Source: an uncultured Ruminiclostridium sp. (GTDB lineage Bacteria; Bacillota; Clostridia; Oscillospirales; Acutalibacteraceae). From it: a stretch of 6,049 bases of DNA. A program made the translations under genes and the position numbers. Below, one piece after another: positions 1-5,899 of the stretch. The stretch spans positions 1-6,049 of the forward strand of contig CABUCM010000075.1 of the NCBI GenBank assembly GCA_902490005.1, in the 5' to 3' direction. The notes under the pieces are model-generated. The model had not been told where the DNA came from. It saw nothing but the letters and a program-made list of their open reading frames with translations, and searched no databases. The stretch's first letter is position 1. Every line of letters begins with the position of its first letter.

Positions 1-87
1 TTTGCCGCCAGCTTTCGCAACTGCCGGCGGGAGCGGCCTGAGCCGCTCCCCCTCCGTTTACGCTCTTTCGAGCTCCTGTTTCATTGC
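1..87. other. Downstream flank of the large gene, no gene seen
   Basis: This GC-rich stretch follows the stop codon of the minus-strand surface protein. I see no coding sequence in it, although the far edge could belong to a neighbour outside the window. It holds two short inverted repeats: a small one at 62-73 (GCTC/GAGC, which reads as a GAAA tetraloop hairpin on the minus strand) and a strong one at 29-50, listed separately. Confidence 0.5.
29..50 (-). terminator. GC-rich hairpin, possible terminator of the surface-protein gene
   Basis: GGGAGCGGC (29-37) and GCCGCTCCC (42-50) form a perfect 9-bp stem with a 4-base loop, about 38 bp past the stop codon of the minus-strand gene. On the minus strand no T-run follows the stem, so this is not a canonical intrinsic terminator. 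It could be a 3'-end stabilising hairpin or a terminator that needs a factor. The hairpin is certain from the sequence; its role is inferred. Confidence 0.4.
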
Positions 88-3000
88 TCATTTTTGTCTC
101 CTTTTGCGATAGAAAACAATGCCACCTGTGACGCCTGCCGCCACCAGCACCGCGCCGCCGCACAAGCCGACAACCAGCGGCCAATTGACGCCCTTCGCCT
201 GCTCAGGCTCCGGGGTGATGGTGGGCGCCGTTTCATTTTCTATCCCGGTTTCCTTGACGGCCTCGGGATCCTCCCGCCAAAGCTGCACGCTGTCAATGTA
301 ATAATCCCCCAGCATCCCCTCGTCGGTATTGGGGTAAAGCACCGCGTAGGTAAGCTCGTCAAAATCAGTGATGGTGGTGCCGTTCATGGTGCTCAGGCGG
401 ATAGGATTGCCGGTGGTATCCCCGTTGATCCTGGTCCAGCCCTTGGAGGAAAGATAAGTTTGCCTGCCGCATACCAGCCACTCTTCCGTACCGTCCTCAA
501 ACTGCAGGTAAATAGAATAGCCAAGGCCTAAGGTTCCCGCCGTATCCGAAGCCCGGCCATAGGCGCTAAAATACCAATCGCCCCAGCCCTCCTGCTTTAA
601 ATAGTCGGTGACCACCCAGCCGGGGCCGCTGTAGGGGCTTTCCCGGTCAGAAACCAGAAGGGAATATTTCCCCTTGTTCGCCACATCGGATGCTCTTTCC
701 AGCTTGCTGCTTTCGCCGTGCTTGAATACATTGCCCGGCGCGCCGATTTTTAAAACCTCCTCAAACTCGCCGTCCAAGGGGAAAGAGCCTTCAAAAGTGA
801 ATACCGGGTCTTTGTAGCCATCGGCGCCTTTATAGAAGCTCACCGCGTCGATGTAGAAATTGCCCAACTCCCCTTCCCCGGTGCAGGGATACAGAGTCGC
901 CATAACCAACTGGTTGAAATCGTAGGTTTTTCCGGAGGAACTGCGCAGCCGGGAGTCACCGTCCTGGTAATCGGAGTTGACACGAACCCACTGGCCAGGC
1001 TCTAAATAGGTGGTATAGGCCGGGTACAGCCAATCCTCCGTACCGTCCTCAAACTTCAGGTAGACGGAATAGGATAGCGTCATGGGTTCGTCCTCCGCCA
1101 TTGCCCAGGCGGTAAAGAACCAGTTGCCCCATCCCTGCTCCCGCAGATAAGCGGTCACATCGTAGCCGGGCCCGCTGTAGGGGAATTCCCGGTTGAACAC
1201 ATAGCAGGAATGATTTCCCTCATAGCTGATGCCGCTGGCAATGGACAGCCCCACCTCGCCACCGTGCTGGAAGGCGTAGCCAGGCTCTCCCAGCCCAAGC
1301 TTTTCCTCAAAGCCTCCATCCAAGGGGAAGTAATCATAGCCGTAGTGCTGATTCGTTCCGCTGGGCGCTGTGGGGATGGCGTCTCCAGTCCGCACAAAGC
1401 TCACGTTGTCAATGTAGTAATCTCCCAGCTGGCCTTCATTGGTACAGGGGTACAAGGTGGCGATTTCCAAATTGTCAAAATCCATAGCGTGACCGGTGGT
1501 GCTGTACGCGTCGCCAGATAAGGTAACCCATCCGCCAGAATCAATATCCGCGCCGGCACAGAACAGCCAATCCTCCGTACCGTCCAAGTACCTCAAATAA
1601 ACACTGTATGCCAGATGCTGGCTGGCGTAAGCGGACCGGGCCGAGGCCCTGAACGTCCAGGTGCCCGCGCCGCCGCTTTGCAGCAGTTCTTTCACATCCC
1701 AGCCCGCGCCGGCAAACACTAGGGCGCGGTTCTGCACCAGCAGGGCTGAATCCCCCGCCGCCACAGGCCAGGTGACCCTAACGGCGTCAAAGCTGTCGTC
1801 GCCGCCGTGCTTGAAGAAATACTTGCCCGCTATGGTCATGTTGTCAATGTAATCGGCTGCCCCGGTTCTTTGGAAGCTGACCCCGTCGATGTAATAATCC
1901 CCCCGATCCCAGCTTTGCTCATTTCCGGTCACTGGGTACAGGGCGGCTCCCGTCAGCCCCTCCAAATCCGAAGGCAGAAGTTCCATATCACCCGAAAGCT
2001 TCACCCAGCCGTTTTTCGTGGCTGTCACCGGGCCGACAGCGTAATATTTCCAATCCTTATCCCCGTACTGGAGTTCCAGGTTATAGAGCAGATTCACGCT
2101 TGTATCCTTGGCCCGGACGTAAGCGGTGAAATTCCATTTGCCGGACTGGAAAGCGGAAGGCTGAAGATACCAGGCCGCGCCCGCGTAAAACGCCTCCCGG
2201 TTGGATACATACAAAGAATCCTTCCCGGTATACACCACATCGGTGACCCGCTTTAAAGCAGCGCCCTGGCCTGAAGGCTCCGCGCCGCCTAATTTCATAT
2301 TGTCAGGAGTGGACACATCGCCGGTACGTTTGAAGTCCACGCCGTCGATGTAGTAATCGCCGGAATCCCATTTTTTCTCATTGCCGGTCACCGGGTACAG
2401 GGTGGCCCCCGTCAGCCCCGCCAAATCGGCGGCCGTGAGTTCCACTTCTCCGGATAGCTTCACCCAGCCGTCCTTCGTGGCTGTCACCGGGCCGACAGCG
2501 TAATATTTCCAATCCTTATCCGCATACTTCAGTTCCAGGTTATAGGTCAAACTTACATCGGTATCCTTGGCCCGGACGTAAGCGGCAAAATTCCATTTGC
2601 CGGACTGGAAAATGGAAGGCTGAAGATACCAGGCCGCGCCCGCGTAAAACGCCTCCCGGTTGGATACGTACAGGGAATCCTTCCCGGTATACACCACATC
2701 GGTGACCCGCTTCAAGGCAGCGCCTTGGCCTGAAGGCTCCGCGCCGCCAAGTTTCATATCGTCTGGCACCGGCAGCTCGCCGGTCTTTCGGAAGCTGACC
2801 CCATCAATATAATAATCGCCGGAATCCCACTTTTGGTCGTTGCCGGTCACTGGGTACAGGGCGGCTCCCGTCAGCCCCGCCAAATCCGAAGACGAAAGTT
2901 CCATATCGCCCGAAAGCTTCACCCAGCCGTCCTTCGTGGCTGTCACCGGGCCGATAGTATAATATTTCCAATCCTTATCCGCATACTTCAGTTCCAGGTT

Positions 3001-4209
3001 ATAGGTCAAATTCACATCGGTATCCTTGGCCCGGACGTAAGCGGTAAAATTCCATTTGCCGGACTGGAAAGCGGAAGGCTGGAGATACCAGGCCGCGCCG
3101 GAATAATAGGCCTGCCGGTTGGATACATACAGAGAATCGTTTCCCGTATAAACCATGTCCTCCACCCGCTGGATATCCGCCGCCTGAGGGGATGGCTGAA
3201 CCCCGCCTAAGGCCATATCATCCAAGCTGAACCCAACGAGACTAGGCGCGTCTAGGTAATAATCTCCCAGCTGTCCCGCGCCGGTGGTGGGGTAAACCGT
3301 AATGGACTGGAGGGAATCCGCCAGATACTCCTCCGGGATTATCCATCTGGCCTTCAGCTCCGTCCAGGACGAGCTGTTGATCTCCGAGGAAACGGACAAG
3401 TACTTGCAGTCGTTCACGTCGCCGGAATACCAGAACTGAAAATTATATGTTAAATTCATCGCGTCAGCGGCGGAACGGGCTTTCATGGAAAACTCCCATC
3501 CCCCGGCTGTTTTTAAATCCCCCAGGGACGCCGCTGGAACGCTCCAGGCCGCGCCCTGGTAAGTTTCCCCGCGCCCCTGGGAAAGAAGGGTGTCCGCGCC
3601 GGAGGCCGGCGTAACATCCTGGGAATAAGAAATCGTCCCGCCCTGGGCGTAAGGCTCCGCCCCGCAGATTCTCATATCCCCGTCTATTTTCCACAAACGG
3701 ACATCGTCTATGTAATAATCCCCAGCGCCGCTGCCGCCGGGGTACAGGGTGGCCCAGCCCTCCCTGTTTACCGCTTCCAAATCGTTTTCGGAAACGGTAA
3801 TGGTCCCGTAAAGCCTGGTCCAATTAGCGGAGGACAAAGTCACCGCCGGGACCCCCAGCCAATTGGCGTTGGCGGCATTCACGGTGTACCCCAAGGTTTC
3901 GCCGTCCACGCCAAGGACATAAGCCTCCAGGGCATAGGTCCCCGCCCCGCCTGAGGCCAGCACGTTCTTCACATCCCAGGTAGCGCCATGCCAGTCGGCG
4001 TTTCTGCCAGTTACATTCAGGGAATCGTTGCCGCTGTGGGCCTTCTCCGTGGTCCGGGCGATAGCTGCATCTCCCTGTACCCCAGGCTCAGCGCCCCCGA
4101 TGGTCATATCGTCATTTTCCTGGGCAAACACCGCGAAACCAGGCAGGGCAAAACACAACGCCAACAAAATCGCCAGCAGGCTCCGCCCTTTGCTTTTGAA
4201 CCGCTTCAT
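88..4209 (-). CDS. Exported, membrane-anchored protein with eight CBM4/9/22-like modules
   Basis: The protein has 1373 residues. Residues 1-29 are a signal peptide: basic MKRFKSKGR, a hydrophobic core, and a likely cut after AVFA. Eight modules follow at about 35-178, 179-331, 332-484, 485-637, 638-790, 791-966, 967-1148 and 1149-1322. Most carry 'SLYVxNRxxxYxGAAW' near the start and 'LYPxT...GDYYIDxVxF' at the end, the pattern of CBM4_9/CBM22 beta-sandwich domains that bind plant or other polysaccharides. A Pro/Glu-rich linker (1323-1340), one transmembrane helix (about 1343-1366) and the tail RKRRQK follow; there is no LPXTG sortase motif. I see no glycoside hydrolase or other catalytic domain. 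The likely role is polysaccharide capture at the outer face of the membrane (inference). The ATG start is supported by AAAGGAGG nine bases upstream. It is transcribed divergently from the AraC-type gene. The ligand is unknown, and adhesion to host glycans is an alternative. Confidence 0.9.
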   Translation of the reverse strand: MKRFKSKGRSLLAILLALCFALPGFAVFAQENDDMTIGGAEPGVQGDAAIARTTEKAHSGNDSLNVTGRNADWHGATWDVKNVLASGGAGTYALEAYVLGVDGETLGYTVNAANANWLGVPAVTLSSANWTRLYGTITVSENDLEAVNREGWATLYPGGSGAGDYYIDDVRLWKIDGDMRICGAEPYAQGGTISYSQDVTPASGADTLLSQGRGETYQGAAWSVPAASLGDLKTAGGWEFSMKARSAADAMNLTYNFQFWYSGDVNDCKYLSVSSEINSSSWTELKARWIIPEEYLADSLQSITVYPTTGAGQLGDYYLDAPSLVGFSLDDMALGGVQPSPQAADIQRVEDMVYTGNDSLYVSNRQAYYSGAAWYLQPSAFQSGKWNFTAYVRAKDTDVNLTYNLELKYADKDWKYYTIGPVTATKDGWVKLSGDMELSSSDLAGLTGAALYPVTGNDQKWDSGDYYIDGVSFRKTGELPVPDDMKLGGAEPSGQGAALKRVTDVVYTGKDSLYVSNREAFYAGAAWYLQPSIFQSGKWNFAAYVRAKDTDVSLTYNLELKYADKDWKYYAVGPVTATKDGWVKLSGEVELTAADLAGLTGATLYPVTGNEKKWDSGDYYIDGVDFKRTGDVSTPDNMKLGGAEPSGQGAALKRVTDVVYTGKDSLYVSNREAFYAGAAWYLQPSAFQSGKWNFTAYVRAKDTSVNLLYNLELQYGDKDWKYYAVGPVTATKNGWVKLSGDMELLPSDLEGLTGAALYPVTGNEQSWDRGDYYIDGVSFQRTGAADYIDNMTIAGKYFFKHGGDDSFDAVRVTWPVAAGDSALLVQNRALVFAGAGWDVKELLQSGGAGTWTFRASARSAYASQHLAYSVYLRYLDGTEDWLFCAGADIDSGGWVTLSGDAYSTTGHAMDFDNLEIATLYPCTNEGQLGDYYIDNVSFVRTGDAIPTAPSGTNQHYGYDYFPLDGGFEEKLGLGEPGYAFQHGGEVGLSIASGISYEGNHSCYVFNREFPYSGPGYDVTAYLREQGWGNWFFTAWAMAEDEPMTLSYSVYLKFEDGTEDWLYPAYTTYLEPGQWVRVNSDYQDGDSRLRSSSGKTYDFNQLVMATLYPCTGEGELGNFYIDAVSFYKGADGYKDPVFTFEGSFPLDGEFEEVLKIGAPGNVFKHGESSKLERASDVANKGKYSLLVSDRESPYSGPGWVVTDYLKQEGWGDWYFSAYGRASDTAGTLGLGYSIYLQFEDGTEEWLVCGRQTYLSSKGWTRINGDTTGNPIRLSTMNGTTITDFDELTYAVLYPNTDEGMLGDYYIDSVQLWREDPEAVKETGIENETAPTITPEPEQAKGVNWPLVVGLCGGAVLVAAGVTGGIVFYRKRRQK
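244..1839 (-). repeat. Modules 6-8, a longer CBM-like subfamily
   Basis: Residues 791-1322 hold three modules of about 174-182 residues, longer than the 153 of modules 2-5. They share 'YSVYLxFEDGTEDWL' (module 6: YLDGTEDWL), a stretch around 'DFDxLxxATLYPCT', and 'GxLGDYYIDxVSF'. Modules 7 and 8 open with 'FPLDGxFEExLxxGxPG' and a following 'HGE/HGG'; module 6 has a related 'KYFFKHGG'. The DNA has diverged too far for long exact repeats, so this is an older duplication than modules 3-5. Being nearest the membrane helix, these modules may form the stalk or a second binding specificity (inference). Confidence 0.75.
1840..3216 (-). repeat. Three tandem 459-bp repeats (modules 3, 4 and 5)
   Basis: Residues 332-484, 485-637 and 638-790 are three units of exactly 153 residues: 2758-3216, 2299-2757 and 1840-2298 in DNA. 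Modules 4 and 5 share 128 of 153 residues by my count, including the first 48 in a row. Long DNA stretches, such as the region coding 'VTDVVYTGKDSLYVSNREAF', are nearly identical. All three share 'FQSGKWNF', 'YVRAKDT', 'KDWKYY', 'GPVTATK' and 'GDYYIDGV'. This points to recent in-frame duplication. Aromatic residues in 'AAWYLQP', 'GKWNF' and 'DWKYY' are candidates for sugar stacking (inference). Confidence 0.9.
3217..4107 (-). other. Modules 1-2, diverged N-terminal CBM-like domains
   Basis: Residues 35-178 and 179-331 each open with a sequence like that of modules 3-5 (MTIGGAEPGVQG, MRICGAEPYAQG) and close with the jelly-roll end strand (GDYYIDDVRLW, GDYYLDAPSLV). In between they differ widely from the tandem trio. 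Module 1 keeps 'SLNVTGRNADWHGATWDV', close to the usual CBM22/CBM4_9 motif. Module 2 has 'LLSQGRGETYQGAAW' and loses the usual 'YIDxVxF' ending, so its fold or ligand may differ. These are the outermost modules if the C-terminal helix sits in the membrane. Confidence 0.7.
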
Positions 4210-4218
4210 AAACAGTCT

Positions 4219-4226
4219 CCTCCTTT
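4219..4226 (-). promoter_or_regulatory. Ribosome binding site of the surface-protein gene
   Basis: On the minus strand AAAGGAGG lies nine bases before the ATG at 4207-4209. It is a near-perfect anti-16S match and fixes this start, which also gives a proper signal peptide. Confidence 0.85.
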
Positions 4227-4266
4227 TCCATTGCCAAAGCAGAAAAACGTAAATTCATTTAGTCTA

Positions 4267-4275
4267 ATTTTATCA
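4267..4275 (-). promoter_or_regulatory. Candidate extended -10 promoter of the surface-protein gene
   Basis: The minus strand reads TGATAAAAT, an extended -10 (TGN plus TAAAAT, 5 of 6 to consensus). Transcription would start near 4260, giving a leader of about 50 bases. No good -35 box lies 16-18 bp upstream; that place is filled by an inverted repeat (4281-4300). This would fit a promoter that needs an activator, which is inference. Confidence 0.4.
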
Positions 4276-4280
4276 AAAGA

Positions 4281-4300
4281 ACCAGCTAGACCACACTGGT
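4281..4300. promoter_or_regulatory. Inverted repeat ACCAG-N10-CTGGT, possible operator
   Basis: ACCAG (4281-4285) and CTGGT (4296-4300) are exact inverted copies with 10 bases between them. The centre lies about 30 bp upstream of the inferred transcription start of the surface-protein gene, just where a -35 box would be. It could be a protein-binding site or chance, since the arms are only 5 bp. Confidence 0.3.
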
Positions 4301-4361
4301 AAATTTTGTGAAAAAGCTATGAAATGCAGTGCTGTTTTTTACGCTTTTCCTATCTTTATTT

Positions 4362-4403
4362 CTATTTTCTTCTATTTTCATAAATTAAGCAATAGCTATT
4401 TTC
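4362..4403. repeat. Three CTATTTTC direct repeats
   Basis: CTATTTTC occurs at 4362-4369, 4372-4379 and 4396-4403. The first two are exactly one helical turn (10 bp) apart and sit in a tandem 10-base repeat; the third is 24 bp further. AraC-family proteins often bind direct repeats, so these are candidate regulator sites roughly 100-145 bp upstream of the surface-protein start. In AT-rich DNA, chance is a real alternative. Confidence 0.4.
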
Positions 4404-4435
4404 TTAAAAAAGATGGACAAAATCGATTCATACAA

Positions 4436-4464
4436 TTTACATTTCAGCAACGATATGCTATCCT
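4436..4464 (+). promoter_or_regulatory. Candidate promoter of the AraC-type gene
   Basis: TTTACA (4436-4441, 5 of 6 to the -35 consensus), a 17-bp spacer and TATCCT (4459-4464, 4 of 6) preceded directly by TGC, an extended -10. The start would be near 4471, giving a leader of about 45 bases before the TTG start. Confidence 0.55.
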
Positions 4465-4485
4465 TTAAATAGATTTGTGCTGAAA
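4442..4485. promoter_or_regulatory. Inverted repeat TTTCAGCA/TGCTGAAA around the regulator promoter
   Basis: TTTCAGCA (4442-4449) is an exact inverted copy of TGCTGAAA (4478-4485), with 28 bp between the arms. One arm lies in the promoter spacer and the other just past the inferred start, so a protein bound to both would cover the -10 box. CTGAA recurs at 4480, 4488 and 4494 on the plus strand. Repression of the regulator's own gene is a plausible reading (inference). Confidence 0.4.
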
Positions 4486-4503
4486 CACTGAATCTGAAAT
4501 AAA

Positions 4504-4510
4504 AAGGAGA
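4504..4510 (+). promoter_or_regulatory. Ribosome binding site that favours the TTG start
   Basis: AAGGAGA ends five bases before TTG at 4516 and eleven bases before the in-frame ATG at 4522. The spacing suits TTG better, so I chose TTG; starting at ATG would drop only two residues. Confidence 0.7.
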
Positions 4511-4515
4511 TCGGT

Positions 4516-5307
4516 TTGCCAATGCATGATTTAATTCATATCGATTTTACCGCCAATAATATTCAAACCGTGCCTTCCCACCAGCATGCATTTTGGGAGA
4601 TGATCTATATCCGCGTGGGGACCGGTCTGCTCCACATCAACAGCGAGGAAATCCCCTTTACGCCGGGAGATATTTTCATTGTCAGGCCTGGAGAAGAGCA
4701 TTTTGAAACCTCCGGGCAAGGATACGGGAACTGTTTTTGTTTTTTTAATGACTGTTTTTTATCCGGAGATCAGCCCTTTTACCGGCTGCGTGATACCCCG
4801 GAGCAATCAGTCCTTTCCATTGAAAAGCTGATGATTACAGAATTTTCCGGCAGTTCTCCTTATCGGGAATCCTTTTGCGCTTCTCTTTTTGAAACCTTGC
4901 ATCAATATATACGCACCCTGCTTCCTACTGCGTCTCAAGACCTGTCGGTGGAAAAGCTGCGCCAGGAAATCGAGCATCATTTCCGTGATCCTTTATACTC
5001 TCCTACCGCGGATTCCTCCGGTTCTACTTTTTGTTCAGAGCATATGCGCCGGCTTTTTGCCAGGGCTATTGGAATGACGCCTTTACAATATCTGATTCAA
5101 TTGCGGATCAGCTATGCCAAATCCCTCATTGCGGACCAGATGAAAATAGGGCTTTCACTAAAGCAAATCGCTTTCACCTGCGGCTATAACGATTATTACT
5201 ATTTCTCCCGGCAATTTAAAAAGCAGACGGGCTTTTCGCCCCGGGAATGGAAAAATATTTCTCCTTATCCCAAGGATTCGGCAAAAAGCCTTCCAGAAAT
5301 GGATTAA
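4516..5307 (+). CDS. AraC-family transcriptional regulator
   Basis: The protein has 263 residues, within the usual range for two-domain AraC regulators. Residues 1-80 are a cupin-type sensor domain: 'HQHAFWEMIYI' (22-32), 'GTGLLHINSEEIPFTPGDIFIVRPGEEH' in two pieces (35-62), then a beta-rich stretch. A helical linker follows (about 95-140). The DNA-binding domain spans about 145-250. The second helix-turn-helix is a clear match ('LSLKQIAFTCGYNDYYYFSR', then 'QFKKQTGFSPREW', 214-245). The helix joining the two motifs (TPLQYLIQLRISYAKSLI) is also typical, but the first motif (about 161-181) lacks several usual hydrophobic, Ala and Gly positions. The family senses small molecules, often sugars, and activates nearby genes. 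Its divergent place makes the surface-protein gene the likely target (inference). TTG is the preferred start. Confidence 0.92.
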   Translation: MPMHDLIHIDFTANNIQTVPSHQHAFWEMIYIRVGTGLLHINSEEIPFTPGDIFIVRPGEEHFETSGQGYGNCFCFFNDCFLSGDQPFYRLRDTPEQSVLSIEKLMITEFSGSSPYRESFCASLFETLHQYIRTLLPTASQDLSVEKLRQEIEHHFRDPLYSPTADSSGSTFCSEHMRRLFARAIGMTPLQYLIQLRISYAKSLIADQMKIGLSLKQIAFTCGYNDYYYFSRQFKKQTGFSPREWKNISPYPKDSAKSLPEMD

Positions 5308-5372
5308 TTCCATTGAGCCTTTCTTTTTAGTGTTTTTCTGTATTGCAATATTTCAATTTAAAACACCATATA
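5308..5372 (+). other. AT-rich 3' spacer of the AraC-type gene
   Basis: This short spacer runs between the regulator's stop codon and the large hairpin. It has T-rich stretches and a 10-bp palindrome, TATTGCAATA (5341-5350). No gene is visible. Confidence 0.5.
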
Positions 5373-5418
5373 GCAAAAGGAAGCGGAGGCTGTAAATACG
5401 GCCTCCGCTTCCTTTTGC
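5373..5418. terminator. Strong bidirectional hairpin terminator
   Basis: An 18-bp perfect stem (5373-5390 and 5401-5418) encloses a 10-base loop. The outer part is AAAAGG paired with CCTTTT, so in either direction the hairpin ends in a short T-run. It lies 65 bp past the stop of the plus-strand regulator. On the minus strand it begins two bases after a stop codon (5421-5423) that ends a gene remnant. It likely serves, or once served, both convergent genes. Confidence 0.85.
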
Positions 5419-5420
5419 GT

Positions 5421-5563
5421 TCAATCCAGCTCGCAAAGCTCAGGGTTGTTCTTCAGTTCCACGCTGCTGGTATTTAATTTAATAAAATTAATTGATCGAT
5501 GTGGTAGTACTGGGCCAGCCCTTTATCAAAAGGGCCAGCCCACTCGTACAAATCTATCAACCC
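5421..5563 (-). pseudogene. Remnants of a minus-strand gene, WG-repeat-like
   Basis: Two coding-like pieces lie in different frames. At 5421-5465 the minus strand reads SVELKNNPELCELD then TGA, with GC-rich codons, and is followed two bases later by a terminator, as at the end of a real gene. At about 5510-5563 another frame reads GLIDLYEWAGPFDKGLAQ. This resembles the WG-repeat pattern (GLID... Y..aGPF..GLA), though the middle of a normal repeat appears to be missing. Between them the DNA turns sharply AT-rich (5471-5495), and stop codons cut both frames. No start or ribosome binding site supports an intact product. I read this as a decayed gene, possibly two joined fragments. The WG assignment rests on one short motif. 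Confidence 0.4.
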
Positions 5564-5747
5564 ATCTTTTAGCATAATAACAATCTTGTAATAATCGAAA
5601 CAGACTAAAATAAGGCCAAGAGAAATTGCCCCTGCTCTCTTTGGGCGGAACAGCAAAGTATATTTCCCAAATAGAAATCATCCTTGCGTTTTTAAAGGCT
5701 TTTATTATTACACATTGTGTGAAAGTTTCCTTTTTGGTCTGTTGTGT

Positions 5748-5775
5748 CTCCGTGTTAGGTTGGAACCAAGGACCC
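5748..5775 (-). other. Degenerate copy of a tRNA 3' end
   Basis: Aligned by eye to 6002-6031 of the tRNA-Asn, this stretch matches 23 of 28 columns, with one 2-base gap. The match covers the acceptor 3' strand, the T-arm and the variable loop, and includes a 12-of-13 match over GAACCAA(G/C)GACCC. On the minus strand the T-loop reads TTCCAAC instead of TTCGAGC, and the T-stem has a mismatch, so it is not a working tRNA. It may be a decayed tandem tRNA or an old attachment-site copy. Confidence 0.3.
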
Positions 5776-5899
5776 ATTGGGTCAGAAACATAGTGGCCCT
5801 GCTTCCCTGGATCGCTTCCTCTCGCTTTGTATTTCTTCCCATACAGCGCCTTGCTTTTTCCCGCGCCGCGGGCGCAACCCCGTATTTTCGGTATACAGC

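Larger units (their letters stand above)
4210..4515. promoter_or_regulatory. Divergent AT-rich intergenic control region
   Basis: These 306 bp separate the starts of the surface-protein gene and the AraC-type gene and must hold both promoters. The stretch is much more AT-rich than the genes on either side. It contains a ribosome binding site at each end, a promoter candidate in each direction, an inverted repeat on each promoter, and three CTATTTTC direct repeats in the middle. No open reading frame or RNA gene is recognisable inside it. Confidence 0.7.

Noticed and set aside
94..531. Plus-strand open frame of 145 codons opposite modules 7-8 and the C-terminus
   Set aside because: It lies wholly inside the strongly supported minus-strand gene and shows no signal of its own.
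1807..3210. Repeated plus-strand open frames opposite modules 3-5 (for example 1807-2256 and 2833-3210)
   Set aside because: They resemble each other only because they are antisense to the tandem repeat. They lack ribosome binding sites and protein-like patterns.
1840..3216. Possible CRISPR or intergenic repeat array
   Set aside because: The repeat unit is 459 bp, in frame and coding, so it is a protein-module duplication.
4333..4353. Possible catabolite-repression (cre) site around TTTACGCTTTTCC
   Set aside because: It keeps the central CG but misses the outer TG and CA positions of the consensus, so the match is too weak to call.
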